Source of the DNA: Betaproteobacteria bacterium
Lineage (GTDB): Bacteria; Pseudomonadota; Gammaproteobacteria; Burkholderiales; Burkholderiaceae
Reading direction: 5' to 3'
DNA length: 59,118 nt
NCBI GenBank assembly: GCA_009927445.1
Contig: RFMZ01000112.1
Coordinates: forward strand, 1-59,118
A program made the translations under genes and the position numbers. This document shows positions 50,949 to 58,084 of the stretch, in pieces. The notes under the pieces were generated by a model. The model did not search any database and had not been told where the DNA came from. It saw only the letters and a program-made list of their open reading frames with translations. Within the stretch, counting starts at the first letter, position 1; the number at the start of each line of letters is the position of its first letter.

Positions 50949-51454
50949 ATGTCTATTATTTCGCACATGCCGCATATGGACGATCCCCCTGAAATTATTC
51001 CCCTATCAATACATGCTCGTTATTCTCGTATTGAACTTTTAGCCACTTTTAACGTTGGCAAAATTATGACGACTCAACCATAGCAAAGCGGTGTTTATTG
51101 GACAAAGGAGTCAAAGTCAGATTTACTAACATTCACCTTAGATAAACTAGCGGTCACTTTTCTCCTACAACTCGCTATAAAAACTTCGCAATTAACAAAG
51201 ATTTGATTCATTGGGAAAGCCAAGCAACTACTAAATCGAATAGTAATACTGGTCTTCGCTACCAAAATCAGATGAAGGAAGGATTCTACATCATGCTATT
51301 GGCACGTATTAATACGAATGAACGAGCTTTTTATTTTCTTGGTAGAGCAACTTACCTCAAGCATGAACTTGAAACACCAATGGCAATTACTGGGCAATTA
51401 AACCCGCCACTACCAGGTGATTTATATGCAAATTTTGCTGCCGCAGTAGCTTAA
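50949..51454 (+). pseudogene. Decayed 3' fragment of a DUF3427 DEAD/DEAH helicase
   Basis: The frame from 50949 reads IIPLSIHARYSRIELLATFNVGK, then a TAG at 51081. It resumes with QSGVYWTKESKSDLLTFTLDK and loses frame near 51150. In the next frame it continues HFSPTTRYKNFAINKDLIHWESQ, then to the TAA at 51452-51454 (TGLRYQNQ, FYFLGRATYLKHELETPMAI). These blocks match, in order, the C-terminal DUF3427 domain of superfamily II helicases (the HARY, GV-Y-KE-K-D, SPTTRY-NFAI, HW-SQ and YTFLG-A-Y signatures as I know the family). The helicase core is missing. One stop and one frameshift show it is dead. Confidence 0.75.
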
Positions 51455-51539
51455 TTTCATTACAAACTACTCTCTTACGATTACCCAACAAATGATAATC
51501 CTAGGCTGTTCCATGAGAACAATGAATGGTTCTCAAAGC

Positions 51540-52673
51540 TTAAATTTCTAAAGCTTTAAGCCACGGTGCAGCATCTCGAATACGAATGCGCCCAATATCA
51601 GCTTCCGCCTTACACTCACGCACTAGTTGAATCGCATCAACAGATGTATACTCCCTCGCAAAACGCACTAATGCTCGGTGCGGTTTTACATCGGATAATT
51701 TACATTCCACTAAATGCGTTAGTACTGTGCCTTCACTTAAACAAAAATCAACCTCAGCATTATCTTTAGTACGAATGTAATGCAGATTGGCCGCAGACCC
51801 CATCGTATCTTGTTGCCAGTGTACCTGTTTGAGTAAATGACAAGCCACTAAGTTTTCAAACTTCAGACCTTCATCACCGATTACTAAACCAGTATCATAA
51901 AAATATACTTTAGGTGCTTGCATCGTAGCGCGAGCTATGTTTCGATGCCATGGACGAATCACAAATACGATAAATAAGGCCTCCAAAATGTCTAGGTATT
52001 TGTTAAGAGTTACCGGTGACAAATTTAAATCTCGCGCCAACGAAGCAATCGATAATGGCGAACCAACACGCGAACGTAACATCTCAGCAAATACGCGCAT
52101 GGCATTAACCTCTTTAAGACGAGAAAACTCTAATACGTCCTCTCGAACTAGACTATTAAAATAATCTATCCGCCACCGTTGTGCTTCAATGTCGGTATCA
52201 ACCAAAGCGGGCTCAGGAAAACCACCCCTTTCCAATAAATGACTGAGTGCCAACTGCGGTTCGACCTGATGGGTATCACACCACTCTCTTAAGGACAACG
52301 GATGCAAACGTAATCTAAAAAAACGACCCGCTAGCGACTCACCGGCTTGGCGAAATGTTTCCATGCGCGCACTGCCAGTAATCAGTATCAATTGCCCCTG
52401 CGCTCGACCGTCGAAAACTCCTTTGAGCCAAGCTTTCCAGTTGGGCATTTTGTGAACCTCATCAAAAACCAGTAATGGCGCACTTTGACGCCAACTTTGC
52501 TCCACTATCACCGCTCGGTGCATTGCAACGTCATAGTTAAGATATTGCCCCCCTGCATATTCGGAAAGAAGTTGCTTACTTAAAGTGGTTTTACCAACCT
52601 GACGGGGGCCAGTCAAAAACACCATTTTCTTTTGGAGGTCTTGGCGAACTTGATTAGTAATATACCGTTTCAT
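51540..52673 (-). CDS. AAA ATPase, AAA_14/DUF4143 family
   Basis: A 377-aa ATPase of a family abundant in genomic islands and of unknown role. Walker A GPRQVGKT is at 22-29 and Walker B LLVFDEVHK at 67-75, with sensor-type ITGSARME. A winged-helix segment lies at about 207-240 (IASLARDLNLSPVTLNKYLDIL). The C-terminal DUF4143 region has EVDF at 307-310 and VECKLS at 322-327, a PD-(D/E)XK-like pair. ATG at 52673 is the start. A -10 TATAAT lies exactly seven bases before it, so the mRNA is probably leaderless. The start is embedded in a 64-bp inverted repeat. Paralogous in type to the gene at 56064. Confidence 0.85.
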   Translation of the reverse strand: MKRYITNQVRQDLQKKMVFLTGPRQVGKTTLSKQLLSEYAGGQYLNYDVAMHRAVIVEQSWRQSAPLLVFDEVHKMPNWKAWLKGVFDGRAQGQLILITGSARMETFRQAGESLAGRFFRLRLHPLSLREWCDTHQVEPQLALSHLLERGGFPEPALVDTDIEAQRWRIDYFNSLVREDVLEFSRLKEVNAMRVFAEMLRSRVGSPLSIASLARDLNLSPVTLNKYLDILEALFIVFVIRPWHRNIARATMQAPKVYFYDTGLVIGDEGLKFENLVACHLLKQVHWQQDTMGSAANLHYIRTKDNAEVDFCLSEGTVLTHLVECKLSDVKPHRALVRFAREYTSVDAIQLVRECKAEADIGRIRIRDAAPWLKALEI

Positions 52674-52674
52674 A

Positions 52675-52738
52675 CGACTATTATATACCAAAATGAGAAT
52701 AAGTCGCGACTTTTTGTTATTTTGGTATATAATAGTCG
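52675..52738. promoter_or_regulatory. 64-bp inverted repeat with a TATAAT in each arm
   Basis: Arms 52675-52706 and 52707-52738 pair at 29 of 32 positions, the outer 20 perfectly, around the centre AGTCGCGACT. Each arm contains TATAAT facing outward: 52680-52685 on minus and 52128-style equivalent at 52728-52733 on plus. The leftward -10 drives the DUF4143 ATPase gene, with predicted +1 at its ATG. The symmetry implies binding by a dimeric regulator and possible divergent transcription. Confidence 0.7.
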
Positions 52739-53193
52739 CTAATTAGATACTCCTAAACGACTACTTTAGTAGGAATACAATTCAGGTTAACTGCCACCCC
52801 ATCGTCACTACAAATGTTGCGCAGTAATGCTAACTTTGTTCCAAGACCACCACTAGGGCGCGTTGAAATATCAAAGTTGGTAATTTTCCCCTTGAACATT
52901 TTGGATAGAGTTGATTACTTATAGCGCTTTAACGCCCCAGATGTGATGGCATCAAAGCCACCATTTTCTTTTGAAGGTCATGACAGTTCCAGTTATGAAC
53001 ATCCCGAACCATATAAAAATTACTGATGATCTTTAAAACTGTATTGTTTTTAAAATTGTTCGATAACTTCCTTAGATGATCTAGGAATTAATCCAACTCA
53101 ATCCCTAGGAAAAATCCTATTGCGAAAAAGCTTCAAAGTAAATACACTTAAATGTTTCCTCCCCCTCCCTCTGCTAGTTAAAAAGGCGAATAT
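52739..53193. other. 455-bp spacer with coding remnants
   Basis: No convincing intact gene. It contains a 48-codon frame on the minus strand (listed separately). At 52960-52984 a stretch resembles the beginning of the neighbouring ATPase gene: minus strand encodes HDLQKKMVALM against QDLQKKMVFLT in the ATPase. The sequence looks like debris of insertions or duplications. No hairpin terminator is clear. Confidence 0.45.
52753..52899 (-). CDS. Unrecognised 48-aa frame upstream of the DUF4143 operator
   Basis: ATG-to-TAG frame encoding MFKGKITNFDISTRPSGG then LGTKLALLRNICSDDG and VAVNLNCIPTKVVV. Composition looks protein-like (mixed strands and one amphipathic helix), but there is no ribosome site and the length is that of a fragment. 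It lies on the same strand as the ATPase, ending 15 bp before the inverted repeat. It could be a tiny gene or a remnant. I do not recognise it. Confidence 0.25.
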   Translation of the reverse strand: MFKGKITNFDISTRPSGGLGTKLALLRNICSDDGVAVNLNCIPTKVVV

Positions 53194-54252
53194 ATGTGCC
53201 GATTATTAATCGTAGTTATTAGTTATTTATCCTTCTTCGTGTTACCGGCATCAGCACAGAATTTTCTAAATCAAAAATCTGCTATTTGGACGGCTAAAGA
53301 GTTCAAATTTCATACGGGTGAAGTAATGCCAAATTTAAATATTGGCTACACAACACTTGGAAATCCAAATGGTGAAGTTATCGTGATTCTTCATGGTACC
53401 GCAGGATCTGGGCAAGGCATGCTGAACAATACCTTTGGGGGTGAGTTATTTGGGCCTGGCCAAGTCCTCGACGCAACCAAATATTTCATTATTTTGCCAG
53501 ACTCAATTGGTGCAGGTAAGTCTAGCAAACCCTCCGATGGATTACGCGCAAAATTTCCTAAATACAACTATGACGATATGGTTTTAGCGCAATATCGGCT
53601 TTTAACTGAAGGCCTTCATCTAAAGCATGTGCGTATGATATTAGGAAACTCTATGGGTGGAATGCATACTTGGCTCTGGGGTACGCAGTACCCCAACTTT
53701 ATGGATATATTGGTTCCAATGGCATCCATGCCTAGCGAGATGTCTGGGCGTAATTGGCTAATGAGAAGACTAATTATTGACTCAATCAAAAACGATCCTG
53801 AATATCTAAATGGTAATTATGTAAAACAACCAAAAAGTCTTCAATTTGCTTCTGTTTTCTATGCACTTGCCACGAACGGGGGTAACCAAGGTCTCCAGCG
53901 TATTGCTCCGACTCGAGAAAAAGCTGATCAATTGCTAAATCAACGAATGAATTCGAATTTTAATGGAGATGCCAATGATAATCTTTATCAGTGGGACTCT
54001 TCTAGAGATTTCAATCCTGCTAATCAATTAGAAAAAATTCAGGCAACTTTGTTGGTTATTAATTCAGCAGATGATGAACGCAATCCGCCAGAACTCAATG
54101 TCATGCATAAAGCTTTGGCAAAAATACCCAATTCTCGCCTGCTTTTAATCCCGGCCAGCGATCAAACAAGCGGTCATGGAACCACCGGTCAAGCAAAATG
54201 GTGGAAAAACGAAGTAGGCACCTTAATTCAAAATGCCCCACGCTTCAATTAA
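53194..54252 (+). CDS. Exported alpha/beta hydrolase (MetX/acetyltransferase-like)
   Basis: A 352-aa alpha/beta-fold protein with an N-terminal signal peptide (LLIVVISYLSFFVLPASAQ), so periplasmic. The core resembles homoserine O-acetyltransferase-type hydrolases: FHTGEVMPNLNIGYTTLG, VILHGTAGSG for the oxyanion hole, the nucleophile elbow GNSMGG, a late Asp in NSADDERNPP, and His in SGHGTTG. Export argues against a role in methionine synthesis and favours a secreted esterase or amidase. It stands alone between spacers. The divergent TATAAT of the repeat at 52728 points toward it, but 460 bp away. Confidence 0.85.
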   Translation: MCRLLIVVISYLSFFVLPASAQNFLNQKSAIWTAKEFKFHTGEVMPNLNIGYTTLGNPNGEVIVILHGTAGSGQGMLNNTFGGELFGPGQVLDATKYFIILPDSIGAGKSSKPSDGLRAKFPKYNYDDMVLAQYRLLTEGLHLKHVRMILGNSMGGMHTWLWGTQYPNFMDILVPMASMPSEMSGRNWLMRRLIIDSIKNDPEYLNGNYVKQPKSLQFASVFYALATNGGNQGLQRIAPTREKADQLLNQRMNSNFNGDANDNLYQWDSSRDFNPANQLEKIQATLLVINSADDERNPPELNVMHKALAKIPNSRLLLIPASDQTSGHGTTGQAKWWKNEVGTLIQNAPRFN

Positions 54253-54869
54253 GAAAATACTCAAAACTTTACTCAACATTTTTAATGATCGTGCTTAGAG
54301 AACGGTTAGAGAAAACTCGACACTTGATCAATTTTTTAAAACTAAAGTGGCATTAAGCGAGTGTCTCCGCTTAAAAAATTGCCATGTTCTAATTAAAAAT
54401 AATCTGAAAATTTGGGCTTAATTGGACTCTTTCAAAAAATAATTTTTCCAATATTTATGAAAAATATTTGGTATCAAAAATATTATCGCCAAGTAAAAAC
54501 TTGATAAACAAATAAAAAAATACAAACAGAATAATTGAAATAACTTTTTTCATTTGCCCACCTCTCTTCAACTGATTATCCATCAAAAATATACATTATT
54601 TTCTAATTATCTTCGATGAGCCAACAACATTTACAATTGCATTTACTATAGGTCCTTAAAAGATTTTTTATATGTGCTGCAATGTTTTTTATTCTGATAA
54701 GACTTTCTCATACCTACTCCTAGGCAGCTACAGTTGGCTGCTCTTGAGCTTTAAACAACGATAAAAAATCTAAAGAGAAATCAATCACGGATTGACTTGA
54801 GAATAACCATGCAGTAAATTAAAAAAACTTACACCCTATTAAAACCAATATTTAATTTAGGTCATACAA
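54253..54869. other. 617-bp AT-rich spacer
   Basis: No gene of normal size. The sequence is very AT-rich with A/T runs, and holds one small minus-strand frame with a good ribosome site (54455-54553). A weak GCAGC/GCTGC hairpin lies near 54724-54742. No promoter for the gene at 54870 could be called. Confidence 0.5.
54455..54553 (-). CDS. Putative 32-aa single-span membrane peptide
   Basis: A 32-codon frame encoding MKKVISIILFVFFYLFIKFL then LGDNIFDTKYFS: a positively charged start, one hydrophobic helix of about 18 residues, and a short polar tail. GAGAGGTGG stands five to eight bases before the ATG, an unusually good ribosome site for a random frame. The layout fits small membrane proteins or type I toxin-like peptides, but no antisense RNA gene was identified. 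Existence is inferred from start context and hydrophobicity only. Confidence 0.35.
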   Translation of the reverse strand: MKKVISIILFVFFYLFIKFLLGDNIFDTKYFS

Positions 54870-55460
54870 ATGAACCCATTCCAAAAACTATTCAGTATTA
54901 TTTTAATCTGTTCGTCTATTTCAATTGCCTGTGGGCAAAATATTAACTGGCGAGGAACCATTGCTTCTTACGACGGAAAGTCTTTGGGCGTGAACTTGCG
55001 CAACGGACAAACTATCCTAATTGATTTACCAGAAGCATTGCCAATCTCCACCACTGAACCATTTTCAATGGCTGATATCAAACCAGGTATGGTATTGGGA
55101 GTAACTACCGTCAATCGTGCAGACGGCTCCAAAGTAGCAATCGACGTTCGCCCTATTTCAGCGACCGCCCCGCAAGGTTTATCAGCATATGACTTACAAC
55201 CCCAATCGACGATGACAAATGCTGTGTTAGAGGCTACTGTACTCAATGCGGAAACGCATGAATTAGTTCTAAACTATAAAACTGGCTCCGTTAAGGTACT
55301 AGTTCCAGCAGGCACACCCATGTCGCGTGCTGCGCCAGGTTCGCGCAGTGACTTAGTCACCGGCCAATCAGTCTATGTAGCTTCAAAGCCAAATTCTGCG
55401 AATGGCTTCACTGCCGTACGTGTTCAAGTTGGAAAAAATGGGATCAACCCTACTCAATGA
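54870..55460 (+). CDS. Exported hypothetical protein with two beta-barrel-like repeats
   Basis: A 196-aa secreted protein of unknown function. A signal peptide covers about residues 1-22; SIAC at its end is an imperfect lipobox, so a lipoprotein is possible. Two similar beta-rich modules follow, NWRGTIASYDGKSLGVNLRNGQTILIDLP and NAVLEATVLNAETHELVLNYKTGSVKVLVP (read in parts). Each ends near a SxxDIKPG or SRSDLVTG loop, suggesting tandem OB-like domains of the DUF5666 kind. Its stop overlaps the Nudix start by four bases (ATGA), so the two are coupled. Confidence 0.7.
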   Translation: MNPFQKLFSIILICSSISIACGQNINWRGTIASYDGKSLGVNLRNGQTILIDLPEALPISTTEPFSMADIKPGMVLGVTTVNRADGSKVAIDVRPISATAPQGLSAYDLQPQSTMTNAVLEATVLNAETHELVLNYKTGSVKVLVPAGTPMSRAAPGSRSDLVTGQSVYVASKPNSANGFTAVRVQVGKNGINPTQ

Positions 55461-55843
55461 ATTTTAAAATAGTCACTGCTGCTATCGTCTTACAAGATAA
55501 TAAAGTTCTTCTAACGAGGAGAGCACCTGGCCAATCTCTTGAGGGCTATTGGGAGTTTCCGGGTGGCAAAGTTGAGGAGGGTGAAAGTCTACAAGAATGC
55601 TTAAAACGTGAAATTTTTGAGGAACTAGGAGTCCAAGCAGAAGTTGAACAAGATGAATTTTGTGTTGTCAAACACCAATACGATCATGGTGAAATTCTTT
55701 TAGTAGGCATCGTAACCTATCTAAAAAGCCACCACTTTCAACTAACAGTACATGATCAATATGACTGGGTTCCTGTAGATGATTTATTAAGTTTTAAATT
55801 AGCTCCTGCAGATATATCTATTGCCCAAAAATTGCTAGGCTAA
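55457..55843 (+). CDS. Nudix hydrolase (MutT-like)
   Basis: A 128-aa Nudix protein close in layout to MutT 8-oxo-dGTP diphosphatase. The 23-residue Nudix box is complete: GGKVEEGESLQECLKREI followed by FEELGV (about 34-57), with the metal-binding REIFEELG. The N-terminal TAAIVLQDNKVLLTRR and WEFPGG are typical of MutT-type sanitation enzymes. The true mutT often lies elsewhere with a long C-terminal domain, so this may be a paralog for another oxidised nucleotide. Overlaps the preceding gene by four bases. Confidence 0.9.
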   Translation: MNFKIVTAAIVLQDNKVLLTRRAPGQSLEGYWEFPGGKVEEGESLQECLKREIFEELGVQAEVEQDEFCVVKHQYDHGEILLVGIVTYLKSHHFQLTVHDQYDWVPVDDLLSFKLAPADISIAQKLLG

Positions 55844-56015
55844 TTTTATGAGTCGTTTTGCTAACAAGGGGATTATCCATATAGGATTCGGACTAGGCTA
55901 TTACTCGAACCTTGCTTAGACTTTCAAAGCTCTATTCCCGGTTGACCAACCATCTGTAAAGGGGCCTTTAAGGGAAATTCCTCACCTGCACCTCCCCAAT
56001 TTACTGAAACTTAAA

Positions 56016-56048
56016 TCCGTAATTTACGCATATATATTCCGTAATTTA
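56016..56048 (+). promoter_or_regulatory. Paired operator-like repeats before the second DUF4143 gene
   Basis: TCCGTAATTTA occurs at 56016-56026 and again at 56038-56048, a 22-bp phase equal to two helical turns. Within them TAATTTACG (56020-56028) and CGTAATTTA (56040-56048) also form an inverted pair with one mismatch around an AT-rich centre. Sixteen bases separate the last repeat from the ATG, so binding would block initiation. Confidence 0.45.
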
Positions 56049-56063
56049 TGACACTATTTACTA

Positions 56064-57320
56064 ATGAATACCCCTAGCATCTATTTACGCCACATTGAGC
56101 CTCGAATTGTTCAGGCTTTAGAGGACACACCGGTTGTTCTACTCGCAGGCCCTCGCCAAGCCGGTAAAACCACCCTCGTGCGGCAAATAGCAGCTACCAA
56201 TGGGCTGCGTTACCTGACCCTAGATGATCAACTTACACTCATGGCAGCTCGCGAAGACCCCGTAGGTATGATTCGTTACTTAGAGCGTTCTGTCATTGAC
56301 GAAATTCAGCGGGCACCGCAGTTACTGCTAGCTATTAAGAAAAGTGTTGATGAGGACCGGCGCCCAGGACGATTTCTGCTAACTGGATCGGCTAATCTAA
56401 TGTCCTTGCCCACTGCGGCTGACTCCTTGGCTGGTCGCATGGAGACATTATCACTCCTACCCCTATCACAAAGCGAAATTGAGGGGCGGACGGCGAACTG
56501 GATCGATAGCGTGTTCTCTGAGGATATTTTAAAGTCTACCAATCCGACTTTAGGGGAGTTTCTAGTTGAGCGCGTCCTGCGTGGCGGTTATCCAGAAATG
56601 ATTTCTCGCGCATCCGCTAAACGACGAAGTACCTGGGCACGACAATACCTTGACGCCATCATCAAGCGTGATGCGCGTGACCTAGCCGGTATCAAAAAAC
56701 TCGACCAATTGCCACGTTTTCTAAGCGCCTTGGCGCAAACCGCAGGTCAGATGTGTAACTACACCAAACTAGGTGGGCAGATCGGCCTAGATGGTAAGAC
56801 AGCGTCGCGCTACATTAGCGTTTTCGAGCAAATGTATTTGCTCAAACGCGTTGACGTCTGGGCGAACAATCGTCTCAATCGCGTGGTCAAAACACCTAAA
56901 TTACAGTTTATAGACTCCGGCTTGCTGACCACCTTACTAGATCTGAGCGCAAACGAAGTCTTACAGGATCGGACGCGATTTGGCAATGTGCTAGAAACTT
57001 TCGTTTTTGGGGAATTGCTCAAACACACCACCACATCTGAGGGCTACTATCGTCTAATGTATTTCCGGGATGCAGACAATTACGAGGTCGATGTGGTGAT
57101 CGAGAACGCCGCCGGACAATTGGTAGGTGTCGAGGTCAAGGCTTCCGCGACAGTCAAGGAAAGTGATTTGCGTGGCCTGAAAAAATTAGCTAGCCTTGCC
57201 AGCAATCATTTTAAGATGGGGATTCTGTTATATGACGGTGACGAGATAATGCCCTTAGGTTCTGGCATCTGGGCAGCTCCACTTTCATCTTTGTGGGGGC
57301 AGTGCTCAGTTATATCTTGA
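56064..57320 (+). CDS. AAA ATPase, AAA_14/DUF4143 family
   Basis: A 418-aa ATPase of the same family as the gene at 51540 but only distantly similar. Walker A GPRQAGKT is at 29-36, Walker B is SVIDEIQRAP near 75, and the sensor block is LLTGSANLMSLP. Domain order continues with a winged-helix segment around 226-252 (KLGGQIGLDGKTASRYISVFEQ). A C-terminal EVDVVIENAAG and GVEVKAS pair recalls the PD-(D/E)XK core. Base composition is visibly GC-richer than the flanks, suggesting acquisition. No ribosome site precedes the ATG. Function unknown; autoregulation through the wHTH is conceivable. Confidence 0.85.
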   Translation: MNTPSIYLRHIEPRIVQALEDTPVVLLAGPRQAGKTTLVRQIAATNGLRYLTLDDQLTLMAAREDPVGMIRYLERSVIDEIQRAPQLLLAIKKSVDEDRRPGRFLLTGSANLMSLPTAADSLAGRMETLSLLPLSQSEIEGRTANWIDSVFSEDILKSTNPTLGEFLVERVLRGGYPEMISRASAKRRSTWARQYLDAIIKRDARDLAGIKKLDQLPRFLSALAQTAGQMCNYTKLGGQIGLDGKTASRYISVFEQMYLLKRVDVWANNRLNRVVKTPKLQFIDSGLLTTLLDLSANEVLQDRTRFGNVLETFVFGELLKHTTTSEGYYRLMYFRDADNYEVDVVIENAAGQLVGVEVKASATVKESDLRGLKKLASLASNHFKMGILLYDGDEIMPLGSGIWAAPLSSLWGQCSVIS

Positions 57321-57597
57321 ATTGTTGGCGGAGAGAGTCCAAAAATTCATTCTCCTTATAAGTCTACCATTACCCACTAAACCCATGTAATAAAAGGCTT
57401 ACAGGGAACACCTCCAATCTAACCCATTTAACTTCACTAAAATCCACGATTAACTAGTTGATTGATTGAGCGCTTATCAAGATGCTAAAAAAGTAGAAAA
57501 GGCACTCACAAGTCCAGAAAATTATTATGCCTACCTACTTTTATTAATTTCACTTAAAATTATATAAGTCATTGTTATTTATAGTATTTAAACTATA
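57321..57597. other. Spacer between the DUF4143 gene and the AbiE operator
   Basis: No recognisable gene. A 34-codon plus-strand frame (TTG start, AYQDAKKVEKALTSPENYYAYL) near 57467-57568 has protein-like sense but no ribosome site, and may be a remnant. No terminator hairpin is clear. Confidence 0.4.
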
Positions 57598-57647
57598 TTA
57601 TTATACACAAAAATAAGACATTAATGTCATATTTTTGTGTATAATAA
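57598..57647. promoter_or_regulatory. 50-bp inverted repeat operator/promoter of the AbiE operon
   Basis: Arms 57598-57622 and 57623-57647 pair at 24 of 25 positions around GACATTAATGTC. TATAAT at 57640-57645 in the right arm is correctly placed for transcription of abiEi, and its mirror lies in the left arm. AbiEi antitoxins are known to bind inverted repeats in their own promoters, so this is the likely autoregulatory site. Confidence 0.78.
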
Positions 57648-57673
57648 ATCCATTCATGAAAAAAGAGGCCAAG

Positions 57674-58084
57674 ATGGCTAAAGCAACAACCAAAGACCGT
57701 ATTTTGGCCAGCCTACGTAATTCCACAGGCAAGGTCTTCTTGCGTGATGACTTCAACCGGTTTGGCACCTATCGCCAAGTTTGCCGTGTGGTGAAAGAGC
57801 TATCAGACGAAGGCAAGTTAATCCGTCTAGGCTATGGTGCCTATGTAAAAGCACACCCCTCCTCCATCTCCGGTAAACCAGTAGCAGATGAAAGTCTGAT
57901 TAATATTGGGCTTGAGGTAATGAAAAAGCTAGGTATTAAAGCCGATGTAGGCAAAGAGATGCGCGCCCTTATCGAGGGTGACAGCACTCAAGTGCCGATG
58001 CTTCCTATCGTCAATATTGGCAACTCTCGCGTCTCCCGTAAATTATCTGCTGGCAGTCGCAGCCTGGTTTATGAAAAGAGTTAA
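57674..58084 (+). CDS. Type IV antitoxin, AbiEi/DUF6088 family
   Basis: A 136-aa antitoxin. The N-terminal winged helix is read as DRILASLRNSTGKVFLRDDF and YRQVCRVVKELSDEGKLIRLG-YGAY, the DUF6088/AbiEi DNA-binding pattern. In AbiE systems the antitoxin does not bind the toxin; it represses the operon and counteracts toxin action indirectly. ATG at 57674 is chosen because AGAGG lies five bases before it. ATG at 57656 and TTG at 57635 are in frame, but the latter lies inside the operator. It overlaps the toxin gene by 14 bases, the classic arrangement. Confidence 0.88.
   Translation: MAKATTKDRILASLRNSTGKVFLRDDFNRFGTYRQVCRVVKELSDEGKLIRLGYGAYVKAHPSSISGKPVADESLINIGLEVMKKLGIKADVGKEMRALIEGDSTQVPMLPIVNIGNSRVSRKLSAGSRSLVYEKS

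Noticed and set aside
51500..51538. TGAGAAC/GTTCTCA hairpin as terminator of the DUF4143 gene
   Set aside because: Seven-bp stem without a following T run on either strand; too weak to call.
55894..56010. Coding-like minus-strand frame ending WGGAGEEFPLKAPLQMVGQPGIEL
   Set aside because: Only about 30 codons between stops, no start codon with ribosome site and no family recognised; left as unexplained spacer between the Nudix and DUF4143 genes.
57978..58070. Longer N-terminus for the AbiEii toxin
   Set aside because: The extra residues overlap antitoxin codons in another frame and look like a random hydrophobic stretch; ATG at 58071 matches the family start.
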